Shown here piece by piece: positions 1 to 9,084 of a stretch of DNA of 64,000 nt (its first letter is position 1; each line of letters begins with the position of its first letter). The stretch is from contig NZ_WELK01000007.1 in assembly GCF_009799925.1 (NCBI RefSeq), forward strand, positions 18,339 through 82,338. The letters are read 5' to 3'. A program made the translations under genes and the position numbers. The notes below the pieces were generated by a model that was not told where the DNA came from, made no database searches, and saw nothing but the letters and a program-made list of their open reading frames with translations. This stretch comes from Pseudomonas sp. R-28-1W-6. Its GTDB lineage: Bacteria; Pseudomonadota; Gammaproteobacteria; Pseudomonadales; Pseudomonadaceae.

Positions 1-1
1 C

Positions 2-1444
<1,443 letters not shown>

Positions 1445-1481
1445 CCCGCCGCCCGCAGGCGCCACGGCGCCGCCCGCGCAG

Positions 1482-1511
1482 ATGCCCGCCCCGCAAGGTG
1501 CGGGCATTTTT
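1482..1511 (+). terminator. Rho-independent terminator of gdhA
   Basis: ATGCCCGC at 1482-1489 pairs perfectly with GCGGGCAT at 1500-1507, followed by a run of T. It lies about 40 bases after the gdhA stop. Confidence 0.85.
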
Positions 1512-1576
1512 CATTGGCGATGTATCAATAGCGTGTTGAATGGGCGCATGCCATCCGTGGGCACGAGCTCTGCTTT

Positions 1577-1597
1577 GTAGGGTGCGCCGTGCGCACC
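1577..1597. repeat. REP-like element, family A (single arm)
   Basis: The 21-base unit GTAGGGTGCGCCGTGCGCACC also occurs near 5380, 44703, 46604 and 53511 (one base different), so it is a dispersed palindromic repeat. Here only one clear arm is present. Confidence 0.7.
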
Positions 1598-1639
1598 TGA
1601 TGGCCTCGGGGGCACCATGCTGAGCTGATTGCCGAGCGG

Positions 1640-2100
1640 GCTGATGGTTTGGGTTTCGCCCACCCGGGCGACTCACTTTGACTCGCTGTGCTCGCCCTGC
1701 GGGTCAGCCTGCGGCTGTTACTCCGCTTTGCTGCGTTGCTTTGTTTGCGCAAAGAAAAGTAAGCAAAAGAAAGCGCCCCCCGACATCCGGCCCTGCGCTT
1801 CGCTCCGGGTTCCCTCCTTCCGGTGCCGCTCCGGGGGCTGGCTTACAAGGGCCATCCATGGCCCTTTAAGCCTCTCGCCGCATCCCTGCGGCTCGTCCCC
1901 CTGCGCAACACCTCCACTCGGCCTCCTGACGGGGACTCGGGCACCGAGCTGCCTGATGGCTCGTTCTTGCCGCTACGCGGATTTGGTTCCCGCCTTTGCA
2001 AACCATGGAGCCGCCGTGGGCGAGGGGATTCGCCGCGCGATCGCCCCCTCTGTTCGCTGCCGGCGATGCCGTTTGCCGCAGGCGCGAAGCCGATCACGTT
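1640..2100. repeat. Dispersed intergenic repeat region
   Basis: This stretch between gdhA and nrdD has no credible gene; the short ORFs in it have arginine, serine and cysteine-rich shadow composition. It carries a perfect 9-bp inverted repeat (1847-1855 with 1858-1866) and an AAGAAAAGTAAGCAAAAGAAAG tract of a kind I recall as widely repeated in pseudomonads. Bases 1679-1724 closely resemble 11101-11147 inside the MITE at 11004, so this is probably part of a repetitive element. Confidence 0.5.
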
Positions 2101-2116
2101 CGGCTTTTGCGCATTC

Positions 2117-2130
2117 TTGATCATGATCAA
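2117..2130. promoter_or_regulatory. Anr/Dnr (FNR-type) box upstream of nrdD
   Basis: TTGATCATGATCAA is a perfect match to the FNR/Anr consensus TTGAT-N4-ATCAA. It is centred about 95 bases before the nrdD start codon, a normal position for oxygen-responsive activation of an anaerobic ribonucleotide reductase. It is the only perfect FNR box I noticed in the window. Confidence 0.85.
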
Positions 2131-2218
2131 TTCGTTAGTGCCGCCAAGCCGTAGATTGCACAGCATGTTGTGTTTGATGTGCTAAACAATAACTACATGA
2201 TGTGTTTGGAGGTGGTAA

Positions 2219-4237
2219 GTGCTTCCGCGTAAACAACCCTATCGGCCGACCCTGCTGTACAAGCGCGACGGCAGTGAAGCGGCATTCGACAGCAGCAAGA
2301 TCCAGCGCGCCATCGCCGCGGCCGGCGAGGCCAGCGGCGAGTTCCACGCCGCCGATGCCCAGGCCCTGATGGAGGCGGTGCTGGCCCGTCTGCTGGAGTT
2401 CGACAGCCTGGGCGTCGAGCAGGTGCAGGACAAGGTCGAGCTGGTGCTGATGGAGGCCGGTTACTACGCCACGGCGCGCGCCTATATCGTCTACCGCGAA
2501 CGCCATGGCCGGCTGCGCCGCGACCGGCGCAGCCTGGTCGACGTGGCCGCGTCGATGAACGAATACCTGTCCCGCGAGGACTGGCGCGTGCAGGCCAACG
2601 CCAACCAGGGCTATTCCCTCGGCGGGCTGATCCTCAACGTGTCCGGCAAGGTCACCGCCAACTACTGGCTGGACGAGGTGTACAGCGCCGAGATCGGCTG
2701 GGCCCACCGCGAGGCCGACCTGCATATCCACGACCTCGACATGCTCGCCGGCTACTGCGCCGGCTGGTCGCTGCGCACCCTGCTGCACGAGGGCCTCAAC
2801 GGCATCCCCGGGCGGGTCGAGGCCGGGCCGCCCAAGCACCTGTCCAGCGCCCTCGGGCAGATGGTCAACTTCCTCGGCACCCTGCAGAACGAGTGGGCCG
2901 GGGCCCAGGCCTTCAGCTCCTTCGACACCTACCTGGCGCCCTACGTGCGCAAGGACCAGCTGAGCTACGCCCAGGTGCGCCAGTCGCTGCAGGAGTTCAT
3001 CTACAACCTCAACGTGCCGTCGCGCTGGGGCACCCAGACGCCCTTCACCAACCTGACCTTCGACTGGGTCTGCCCGGAAGACCTGCGCGAGCAGGTGCCG
3101 GTGATCGGCGGGGTGGAGATGCCGTTCTGCTACGGCGAGCTGCAGGCCGAGATGGAGCTGATCAACCGCGCCTACATCGAGGTGATGATGGCCGGCGACG
3201 CCAAGGGCCGGGTGTTCACCTTCCCGATCCCGACCTACAACATCACCCACGACTTCCCCTGGGACAGCGACAACGCCACGCGCCTGTTCGACATGACCGC
3301 GCGCTACGGCCTGCCGTACTTCCAGAACTTCCTCAATTCCGACATGCAGCCCAACCAGGTGCGCTCGATGTGCTGCCGCCTGCAGCTGGACGTGCGCGAG
3401 CTGCTCAAGCGCGGCAACGGCCTGTTCGGCTCGGCCGAGCAGACCGGCTCCCTCGGCGTGGTGACCATCAACTGCGCGCGCCTGGGTTATGTCCACCGCC
3501 AGGACTGGGACGGCCTGCTGCTGCGCCTGGACCAGCTGCTGCAGATGGCCTACGAGAGCCTGGAGGTCAAGCGCAAGGTGATCCAGCACCACATGGATGC
3601 CGGCCTCTACCCCTACACCCGGCGCTACCTGGGCACCCTGCGCAACCACTTCTCCACCATCGGCCTGAACGGCCTGCACGAGATGCTGCGCAACTTCACC
3701 GGCGACCGCGACGGCATGCACAGCGAGGCCGGGCGCGAACTGGCGATCCGCCTGCTCGACCACGTGCGCGCCCGCCTGGTCGAGTTCCAGGAGGAAAGCG
3801 GGCACATGTACAACCTCGAGGCCACGCCGGCCGAGGGCACCACCTACCGCTTCGCCAAGGAAGACAAGAAGCGCTTCCCCGACATCCTCCAGGCCGGCAG
3901 CTTGGATGCACCGTACTACACCAACTCCTCGCAGCTGCCGGTGGGCTTCACCAGCGATCCGTTCGAGGCGCTGGAGCTGCAGGACGAGCTGCAGTGCAAG
4001 TACACCGGCGGCACCGTGCTGCACCTGTACATGGCCGAGCGGGTGTCCTCGGCCGAGGCCTGCAAGAAGCTGGTGCGCACCGCTCTCAGTCGCTACCGCC
4101 TGCCGTACCTGACCGTTACCCCGACCTTCTCGATCTGCCCGGTGCACGGCTACCTGGCCGGCGAGCACGAGTTCTGTCCGAAGTGCGACGAGGCCCTGCT
4201 GCACAAGCAGCAGTGCTGCGGCGCCTGCGGCGGATAA
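2219..4237 (+). CDS. nrdD: Anaerobic ribonucleoside-triphosphate reductase, large part without glycyl-radical loop
   Basis: Class III ribonucleotide reductase, which makes deoxyribonucleotides without oxygen. An N-terminal ATP-cone starts around residue 10 (LLYKRDGS). A conserved MCCRL cysteine motif lies near 382-387, and zinc-type cysteines lie near the C-terminus (ICPVHGY, FCPKC, CCGAC). The protein is 672 residues and stops at an ochre codon right after the zinc region, so the RV-x-GY glycyl-radical motif that normally ends NrdD is missing. It is encoded by the next ORF, in the same frame 30 bases on. The start is GTG with GGAGGTGG at 2208-2215. It is probably cotranscribed with nrdG and controlled by the Anr box at 2117-2130. 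Confidence 0.93.
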   Translation: MLPRKQPYRPTLLYKRDGSEAAFDSSKIQRAIAAAGEASGEFHAADAQALMEAVLARLLEFDSLGVEQVQDKVELVLMEAGYYATARAYIVYRERHGRLRRDRRSLVDVAASMNEYLSREDWRVQANANQGYSLGGLILNVSGKVTANYWLDEVYSAEIGWAHREADLHIHDLDMLAGYCAGWSLRTLLHEGLNGIPGRVEAGPPKHLSSALGQMVNFLGTLQNEWAGAQAFSSFDTYLAPYVRKDQLSYAQVRQSLQEFIYNLNVPSRWGTQTPFTNLTFDWVCPEDLREQVPVIGGVEMPFCYGELQAEMELINRAYIEVMMAGDAKGRVFTFPIPTYNITHDFPWDSDNATRLFDMTARYGLPYFQNFLNSDMQPNQVRSMCCRLQLDVRELLKRGNGLFGSAEQTGSLGVVTINCARLGYVHRQDWDGLLLRLDQLLQMAYESLEVKRKVIQHHMDAGLYPYTRRYLGTLRNHFSTIGLNGLHEMLRNFTGDRDGMHSEAGRELAIRLLDHVRARLVEFQEESGHMYNLEATPAEGTTYRFAKEDKKRFPDILQAGSLDAPYYTNSSQLPVGFTSDPFEALELQDELQCKYTGGTVLHLYMAERVSSAEACKKLVRTALSRYRLPYLTVTPTFSICPVHGYLAGEHEFCPKCDEALLHKQQCCGACGG

Positions 4238-4267
4238 AGACATTCACCCACAGCAAGGAGCAACACC

Positions 4268-4417
4268 ATGAACCAAGCCATGCAACTGCCAGAAGCCCAA
4301 CGCCAGCGCTGCGAAGTCTGGACCCGCGTGATGGGCTACCACCGCCCGGTGGCGGCCTTCAATCCGGGCAAGCAGTCCGAGCACCGCGAGCGCCAGCACT
4401 TCTGCGAACCCAAATAG
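4268..4417 (+). CDS. Separate glycyl-radical loop of NrdD (49 aa)
   Basis: This short ORF encodes the piece that the upstream NrdD lacks. It contains CEVWTRVMGY with the presumed radical glycine at residue 23, followed by FN-x-GKQ-x-E and an arginine-rich end, the signature of the NrdD C-terminus. It has its own AAGGAG ribosome site at 4255-4260, seven bases before the ATG. The frame is the same as nrdD, with a single TAA between the two, so it could be a genuine split subunit, a stop readthrough, or a sequencing or mutational break. The strong ribosome site and good ATG favour independent translation. By analogy with the stand-alone glycyl-radical protein GrcA/YfiD, it may dock onto NrdD and be activated by NrdG. 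Intact active-site residues argue against a dead fragment. Confidence 0.85.
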   Translation: MNQAMQLPEAQRQRCEVWTRVMGYHRPVAAFNPGKQSEHRERQHFCEPK

Positions 4418-4500
4418 GCCGCCAGCGGCGTCATCCGGCCAGGCCCGTGCGGTGATAAGCGCGGGTCTGGCTTTGTCATCTGTACCTTCAGGAGGTGGTC

Positions 4501-5235
4501 ATGAACAGTCCTTGTCAGTCCTTCGGCAGTGGCCCGCTGGACGTACCGCTGCGCATCGGCGGGCTGCTGCCGATGACCACCCTCGACTACCCCGAACACC
4601 TGGCCTGCGTGCTGTTCTGCCAGGGCTGCGCCTGGCGCTGCCGCTACTGCCACAACCCGGAGCTGATCCGCGCCAAGGTGCCCACCCCGATCAGCTGGGA
4701 CGAGGTGCTGCGCTTCCTGCGCAAGCGCCGCGGCCTGCTCGACGCGGTGGTCTTCAGCGGCGGCGAGGCGACCCTGCAGAAGGCCCTGCCCGGGGCCATG
4801 CGCAAGGTGCGCGAACTGGGCTTCAAGGTCGGCCTGCACAGTGCCGGGATCAAGCCGACCTCGTTCCGCCGCGTGCTGGCGCTGTGCGACTGGGTCGGCT
4901 TCGACGTCAAGGCGCTGGAGGAAGAGGCCGAGCTGATCACCGGGGTCACCGGCAGCGGCCAGGCCAACTGGCACAGCCTGGAGCTGCTGCTGGACAGCGG
5001 GGTGGACTACGAATGCCGCACCACCGTGCACTGGCAGCTGTTCGACTGCCAGCGCCTGCAACGCCTGGGCGAACGCCTGGCGGCGCTTGGCGTGCAGCGC
5101 TTCGTGGTGCAGCTGGCCCGCCCGCAACAGATGCTCGACCCGCAACTGGGCGCCGCGCCGATGCCGGCCGAAGCCGCCCAGCTATGGCCCTATCTGCAGC
5201 AGCTGTTTCCCCGCTTCGAGCTGCGTGAGGCCTGA
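4501..5235 (+). CDS. nrdG: Anaerobic ribonucleotide reductase activating protein (radical SAM)
   Basis: Radical SAM activase that installs the glycyl radical on class III ribonucleotide reductase. The 4Fe-4S motif CAWRCRYC gives cysteines 43, 47 and 50, followed by the conserved HNPELI; a GGEATLQ segment fits the SAM-binding GGE region. At 244 residues it is longer than the E. coli enzyme and of the type found in pseudomonads. The ATG at 4501 has AGGAGG at 4490-4495; an in-frame GTG at 4495 overlaps that site and was rejected. It sits just downstream of the two-part nrdD, consistent with one Anr-controlled operon. Confidence 0.92.
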   Translation: MNSPCQSFGSGPLDVPLRIGGLLPMTTLDYPEHLACVLFCQGCAWRCRYCHNPELIRAKVPTPISWDEVLRFLRKRRGLLDAVVFSGGEATLQKALPGAMRKVRELGFKVGLHSAGIKPTSFRRVLALCDWVGFDVKALEEEAELITGVTGSGQANWHSLELLLDSGVDYECRTTVHWQLFDCQRLQRLGERLAALGVQRFVVQLARPQQMLDPQLGAAPMPAEAAQLWPYLQQLFPRFELREA

Positions 5236-5274
5236 GCGGAATCCTGCGACTTGCGGGCGCACCGGCAAACCCGT

Positions 5275-5445
5275 GCAGAGCCCTCGGTGCGCATGGCGCA
5301 CCCTACGCAGAGCCAGCGCCAGCGGCTTGCGGGGTGCCGGGTTTCTCACTGCTCCCGGAGCTGCAGTCTGCATCATGCCGTAGGGTGCGCCGTGCGCACC
5401 GGTAAGTCCGTGCGGAGTCTTCGGTGCGCATGACGCACGCAGAGC
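5275..5445. repeat. REP-like cluster, family A (two imperfect copies)
   Basis: Arms GGTGCGCATGGCGCACCCTAC (near 5286-5306), GTAGGGTGCGCCGTGCGCACC (5380-5400) and GGTGCGCATGACGCACGC (near 5423-5440) form an array of inverted units. It fills the convergent gap between nrdG and the iron-uptake operon, where it may act as a transcription boundary. Confidence 0.7.
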
Positions 5446-5478
5446 CAACGGCTTGCGCCAACCGCTATCGAGCGCGTC

Positions 5479-6846
5479 TTACCAGCCCCAGAACTGCAGC
5501 CACCAGGTCGTGGCGATCAGCAGATTGGCCAGCAGCAGGGCGCCCAGGATCGGCAGGCGTTGTGCGGGTGTCAGGGCGCGGCAGACCTGCCAGCCGAGGT
5601 GCAGGCTCCAGAGCAGGGCGGCGGCCAGCAGCGTGGCGCGCACGCTAGGCACCCAGAGCAGGGCCAGGCCCTCGTAGCGCAGCAGCTTGACCGTGGTGGC
5701 GGAGAGGCCGAGAAACAGCCCGGCCGCGCCGGTTGGCAGCAGGCACAACGCGATCTGGCGGGCGAAGGCCGGACCTTGCCCGGCCAGCTTGGCGGCCCCG
5801 CTGAGCAACAGGTGCAGGCCGCCGCCGAGCAGCAGGCTGCTGGCGCCCAGGTACAGGCAGATGCTCAGGCCATCGAGCCAGGTGAAGGCATCGTTGAGCT
5901 GCGGATAATGGGTCAGCAGCCACCAGGGCGCGTCGGCTTCCAGCGGCCAGAGGATGTCGCGCCGCACCAGCCATTCGGCCAGGGTTTGCTTCAGGGCGAT
6001 GAACCAGGGGCTGACCGTCCACTGGAAGGCGCCGATGGCCAGGCCGATCACCCCGTAGAGCAGCAGGCGCACCTCCCAGGTGGTGTCGCCGTCGGCGCCG
6101 TAGCGGACGATTTCCTCGTTGCCGGAGCGGGCGATCAGGCGCACCGCATCGCGCTGGCCGCTGCAGCGGCCGCAGGCGTGGCAGTCTGAGGCGCCGCGCA
6201 TGCGGCGGATATCCAGCAGCGGCGCGCAGTTGGGCGGCGGCAGGTGCGGTGCGGCGTTGGCCTGCCAGCGCGCCTCGTCGACCTGGAAATGCACGGGGGC
6301 GAGTTTGGCCAGCAGGGCGAACACCCCGCTGACCGGGCACAGGTAGCGGCACCACACGCGCTTGCCGCGGCCGTACAGGTAGCCGACCAGCATGGCCGCC
6401 AGGGTCGAGCCGCCGAGGATCAGCAGGGCGGCCTGGGCGTAGTCGTAGACGCTGATCAGCTGGCCGTACAGGGTGGTCAGCAGGAAACCCAGGGTCGGCC
6501 AGCCGCCCCAGCGCATCCAGCGCGGGGTGCCGCGGCCCTGGCCGTGTCGGCTGGCCCATTCGCTGAGCGAGCCTTCCGGGCACAGCACGCCGCACCACAG
6601 GCGGCCGAACAGGACGATCGACAGCAGCACGAACGGCCACCACAGGCCCCAGAACACGAACTGGGCCAGCAGCGTCAGGTTGTCCAGCAGGCCCGCCGAG
6701 CCTGGCGGCAGGGGCAGCAGGGCGGGGATCACCAGCAGAGCGGCGTAGACCAGCACCACCAGCCACTGCAACCGGCGGATCAGTCCGGCGTGGCGGCGCA
6801 TGGCGTGGCCCAGGCGGGTGAGCCGGCGGTTGAGCGCGGCGTTCAT
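5479..6846 (-). CDS. ftrD: Membrane polyferredoxin of the ferrous iron uptake system (FtrD-like)
   Basis: Integral membrane 4Fe-4S protein of the NapH/CcoG type, 455 residues with many hydrophobic segments. Cysteine motifs seen are CGVLCPEG, CRYLCPVSG and CHACGRC. In the Bordetella FtrABCD system the equivalent protein is thought to accept electrons released when periplasmic ferrous iron is oxidised for transport. The start is the ATG at 6844-6846, which overlaps the stop of the FTR1 permease (ATGA), indicating translational coupling. Neighbours ftrC, ftrB and ftrA in that order support the assignment. It could instead be described as a generic NosR/NapH-family ferredoxin. Confidence 0.83.
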   Translation of the reverse strand: MNAALNRRLTRLGHAMRRHAGLIRRLQWLVVLVYAALLVIPALLPLPPGSAGLLDNLTLLAQFVFWGLWWPFVLLSIVLFGRLWCGVLCPEGSLSEWASRHGQGRGTPRWMRWGGWPTLGFLLTTLYGQLISVYDYAQAALLILGGSTLAAMLVGYLYGRGKRVWCRYLCPVSGVFALLAKLAPVHFQVDEARWQANAAPHLPPPNCAPLLDIRRMRGASDCHACGRCSGQRDAVRLIARSGNEEIVRYGADGDTTWEVRLLLYGVIGLAIGAFQWTVSPWFIALKQTLAEWLVRRDILWPLEADAPWWLLTHYPQLNDAFTWLDGLSICLYLGASSLLLGGGLHLLLSGAAKLAGQGPAFARQIALCLLPTGAAGLFLGLSATTVKLLRYEGLALLWVPSVRATLLAAALLWSLHLGWQVCRALTPAQRLPILGALLLANLLIATTWWLQFWGW

Positions 6847-7688
6847 GCCGCGCGGCTCTGCAGAACCCTCCGCGGCGGCCGCAGCAGGCTCCAGGCGAGC
6901 AGCCAGTAGTAGCCCAGCAGGCCCACGTGCAGGGCCGAAGGCATGGCCCGGTAGCCGCTCAGGCTGGCCAGCAGCGCGCCCGGCTTCCTGCCGTCGTCGA
7001 GCAGCGCCGAGCTGTCCCACATCGGCTCGCTGAGCAGGGCGTAGATGTGTTCGGGCAGGTCCAGGGCCATCCACTGGCCGCTGGCGCGGTCCACCGCGCT
7101 CATCAGCAGGGCGCCGCCGAGCAGCAACAGCAGCACTTCGCTGACCAGGAAGAACTGGCGCCAGGCGATGAAGCGGCTGCCGGCCTGCAGCAGGGCGAAG
7201 CACAGCAGGCCGAGCAGCAGGCCCAGGCCCGCGCCCAGCGCCAGGCTGGCGGGGTTGGCCGAGGCGCTGACGCCGTAGAGGAAGATCACCGTCTCGCTGC
7301 CTTCGCGCGCCACCGCCAGGGCCACCAGCAGCGCCAGGCTGGCCAGGCGGCCGTGCTGCAGGGCGCTGTCGGCCTGTTGTTCGAGCTGCTGGCGCAGTTG
7401 CCCGCCGTTGCGGGCCATCCAGTGCACCATCTGCAGGATCAGCACGCAGGCGAGCAGACTGAGGCCGGCCTGGAACCATTCCCCACCCGGGCCGCTCATC
7501 CAGTTGCCGGCCAGGGCCATCAGCGCGGCCAGCAGCCCGGCCAGCAGCAGGCCGGCGCCGACCCCGGCCCACAGGTGCAGCAGGGCACGCTGCTGGCCGG
7601 GCTGGCGGCGCAGCCAGGCATACAGGATGCCGATCACCAGCAGGGCCTCGACGCTCTCGCGCCAGACGATCAACAGGGCTTGTTCCAT
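6843..7688 (-). CDS. ftrC: FTR1-family high-affinity iron permease (FtrC-like)
   Basis: Inner-membrane iron permease of 281 residues, the usual size for bacterial FTR1/EfeU proteins, with about seven hydrophobic helices. The two REXXE iron-relay motifs that define the family are RESVE at residues 10-14 and REGSE at 128-132. Family knowledge says ferrous iron is oxidised and passed as ferric iron through the REXXE sites. It overlaps ftrD by four bases and follows a cupredoxin gene by about 25 bases, so it is one operon. Presence of P19-like and cupredoxin partners points to the FtrABCD or P19 version rather than EfeUOB. Confidence 0.92.
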   Translation of the reverse strand: MEQALLIVWRESVEALLVIGILYAWLRRQPGQQRALLHLWAGVGAGLLLAGLLAALMALAGNWMSGPGGEWFQAGLSLLACVLILQMVHWMARNGGQLRQQLEQQADSALQHGRLASLALLVALAVAREGSETVIFLYGVSASANPASLALGAGLGLLLGLLCFALLQAGSRFIAWRQFFLVSEVLLLLLGGALLMSAVDRASGQWMALDLPEHIYALLSEPMWDSSALLDDGRKPGALLASLSGYRAMPSALHVGLLGYYWLLAWSLLRPPRRVLQSRAA

Positions 7689-7712
7689 TGCGGGTACCTC
7701 GAAGAATGCGGG

Positions 7713-8039
7713 TCAGCGAGCCTCGATCACGCCTTGCGGCAGCTCGGGGTGGAACTCGTCGAAGAACAGGTAGCGCCCGGGCTTGAGCGGATGGATCACG
7801 ACGAAGGAGCTGACGCCGGGGCTGAGTACCTTCTCCACGCGCAGCGGCGTGCTTTCGAACTCGATGGGCCCCTGGCCGACGTTGTGCACGACGATCTTGA
7901 AGCGTTGCCCGGCGGCCACCTGCAGGCTGGCCGGGGTGAAGTGACCGTCACGGATGCTCAGCTCGTAGCTCGGCAGCGGGGCGGCCAGCAGGCCGCCGGG
8001 CAGGGCGGCGAGCAGCAGGCAGAGGGCTGGATGATGCAT
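7713..8039 (-). CDS. ftrB: Periplasmic cupredoxin-like iron oxidase component (FtrB-like)
   Basis: Small secreted cupredoxin-fold protein, 108 residues, with an N-terminal signal peptide starting MHHPALCLLL and a likely cleavage site near residue 20. The fold signature VAAGQRFKIVVHN and a late DEFHPEL segment are visible. The usual type-1 copper cysteine is absent, as in other iron-uptake cupredoxins of this group. The partner protein in Bordetella (FtrB) is proposed to oxidise ferrous iron delivered by FtrA. The start at 8039 was chosen because the upstream extension is arginine and proline rich and would hide the signal peptide. Confidence 0.8.
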   Translation of the reverse strand: MHHPALCLLLAALPGGLLAAPLPSYELSIRDGHFTPASLQVAAGQRFKIVVHNVGQGPIEFESTPLRVEKVLSPGVSSFVVIHPLKPGRYLFFDEFHPELPQGVIEAR

Positions 8040-8085
8040 GGGGCGCTCTCCGGGGAGGGCGGCGCGCGCGGGCGCGCCGCGGGGG

Positions 8086-8619
8086 TCAGTAGCCGCCTTT
8101 CTTGCCGATGCCGGCGTAGGTGAAGCTGTAGTGCAGCTCGCAGGTGGCGAACCAGGGCGCCACGCCGGTCTCCTTGTCGCTATGCCGGCCGAAGTGCTGG
8201 CCATGGCCGCCGGGGGCCGCTACCCAGTAGGTCAGCTGGTACTGGCCGGGCCCCATCAGCTTGAGGTTGTCGCCGTAGTGCGGGCCGTCGTTGGCCACCA
8301 TGGCGTGGAAGTTACCCTCCAGCACCTGGGCGCTGCCGACCTTGCTCAGGCGGTAGTTGACGTTCAGGTAGGGCACGAAGCTGCCTTCCTGGAAGCCGTG
8401 GGCGTTGTGCTCCAGGGCGCTGATATCGGCCTCCATGTGCACGTCGGAATCCACTGCCGGGCGCATCATGCCCGGTGGGTCCATCTCGATCGGTTGCAGG
8501 TACACGGCACCCACTTCCATGCCGGCGCACTGCTGCGGTTCGCCGATCGGGTATTCCTTGGCCTGGCTGGTGGTGGCGGCGATCAGGCCGGTCAGGGCGA
8601 GCAAGAGGCGGGGGTTCAT
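8086..8619 (-). CDS. ftrA: P19/Tp34-family periplasmic iron-binding protein (FtrA-like)
   Basis: Periplasmic metal-binding protein of 177 residues with a cleavable signal peptide ending TTSQA. The family pattern of methionine and histidine metal ligands is clear: PIEMDPPGMM, then DSDVHMEADI, then ANDGPHYGD. In Campylobacter P19 and Bordetella FtrA these residues bind copper and iron and feed an FTR1 permease. It is the first gene of the ftrABCD operon, and a Fur-like box lies 56-74 bases upstream of its ATG. The ATG at 8619 was preferred to an in-frame upstream start because it directly precedes the signal sequence. Confidence 0.9.
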   Translation of the reverse strand: MNPRLLLALTGLIAATTSQAKEYPIGEPQQCAGMEVGAVYLQPIEMDPPGMMRPAVDSDVHMEADISALEHNAHGFQEGSFVPYLNVNYRLSKVGSAQVLEGNFHAMVANDGPHYGDNLKLMGPGQYQLTYWVAAPGGHGQHFGRHSDKETGVAPWFATCELHYSFTYAGIGKKGGY

Positions 8620-8674
8620 CCGGGCGTTTCCTTTGGCTGTAGTCGATGGCGCCAGCATAGGAAGGCGGGATGTA

Positions 8675-8693
8675 ATCAATAATGATTCTCGTC
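8675..8693. promoter_or_regulatory. Fur-like box upstream of ftrABCD
   Basis: Read on the minus strand, the site contains GAGAATCATTATTGAT, close to the Fur core GATAATGATAATCATTATC. It lies 56-74 bases before the ftrA start in an AT-rich stretch unlike the surrounding GC-rich DNA. Iron repression of the operon is a reasonable inference. Confidence 0.7.
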
Positions 8694-8807
8694 AATTTTT
8701 CCCCGGATAAGGCCGGCGCCGAAGAGGTACCCATCCAGAGGTATGGCCTTGGCGGCCCGGATCCCCGACCCTTGTCAGACTGAAGTGCCGCACAAGGAGT
8801 TTCGGCC

Positions 8808-9056
8808 ATGCAGGATCGACAGCGGGTCACCGCCACCACGCTGGCGCTGATTCACCAGAATCAGGTCGCCCTGGGGGAGGCCATCCAGCTGATCTCCGCC
8901 TGGTTTCAGCGCCATGGCGTGAGCGAGGTCACCGGCAGCCTGCAGGCGCACCTGGAGCTGCTGGTGAACAATTCCCTGCTGATCAACAGTCGCTTGGCCG
9001 GCCTGCTGGAACCGGCCGCTGCCGCGGATCGGCAGCCGGCGAACGACCCGGGTTGA
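8808..9056 (+). CDS. Small protein of unknown function
   Basis: An 82-residue ORF with a good ribosome site (AAGGAG at 8794-8799, eight bases before ATG). I do not recognise the family. The sequence is predicted mostly helical, with a central amphipathic stretch (ALGEAIQLISAWFQRH) and a disordered acidic tail. There is no signal peptide or membrane segment. It ends 28 bases before hemN and reads in the same direction, so the two may share a transcript. Confidence 0.65.
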   Translation: MQDRQRVTATTLALIHQNQVALGEAIQLISAWFQRHGVSEVTGSLQAHLELLVNNSLLINSRLAGLLEPAAAADRQPANDPG

Positions 9057-9084
9057 GCAGCATCCCCTGTTCAGGTGAGTGAGC

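Noticed and set aside
1629..2185. Several overlapping small ORFs between gdhA and nrdD
   Set aside because: They lie in a repeat region, lack ribosome sites and are rich in Arg, Ser, Cys and Pro. I regard them as spurious.
4235..4237. Selenocysteine or programmed readthrough at the nrdD stop
   Set aside because: The stop is TAA, not TGA, and no nearby stem-loop of a selenocysteine type was seen. A separate start with a ribosome site is simpler.
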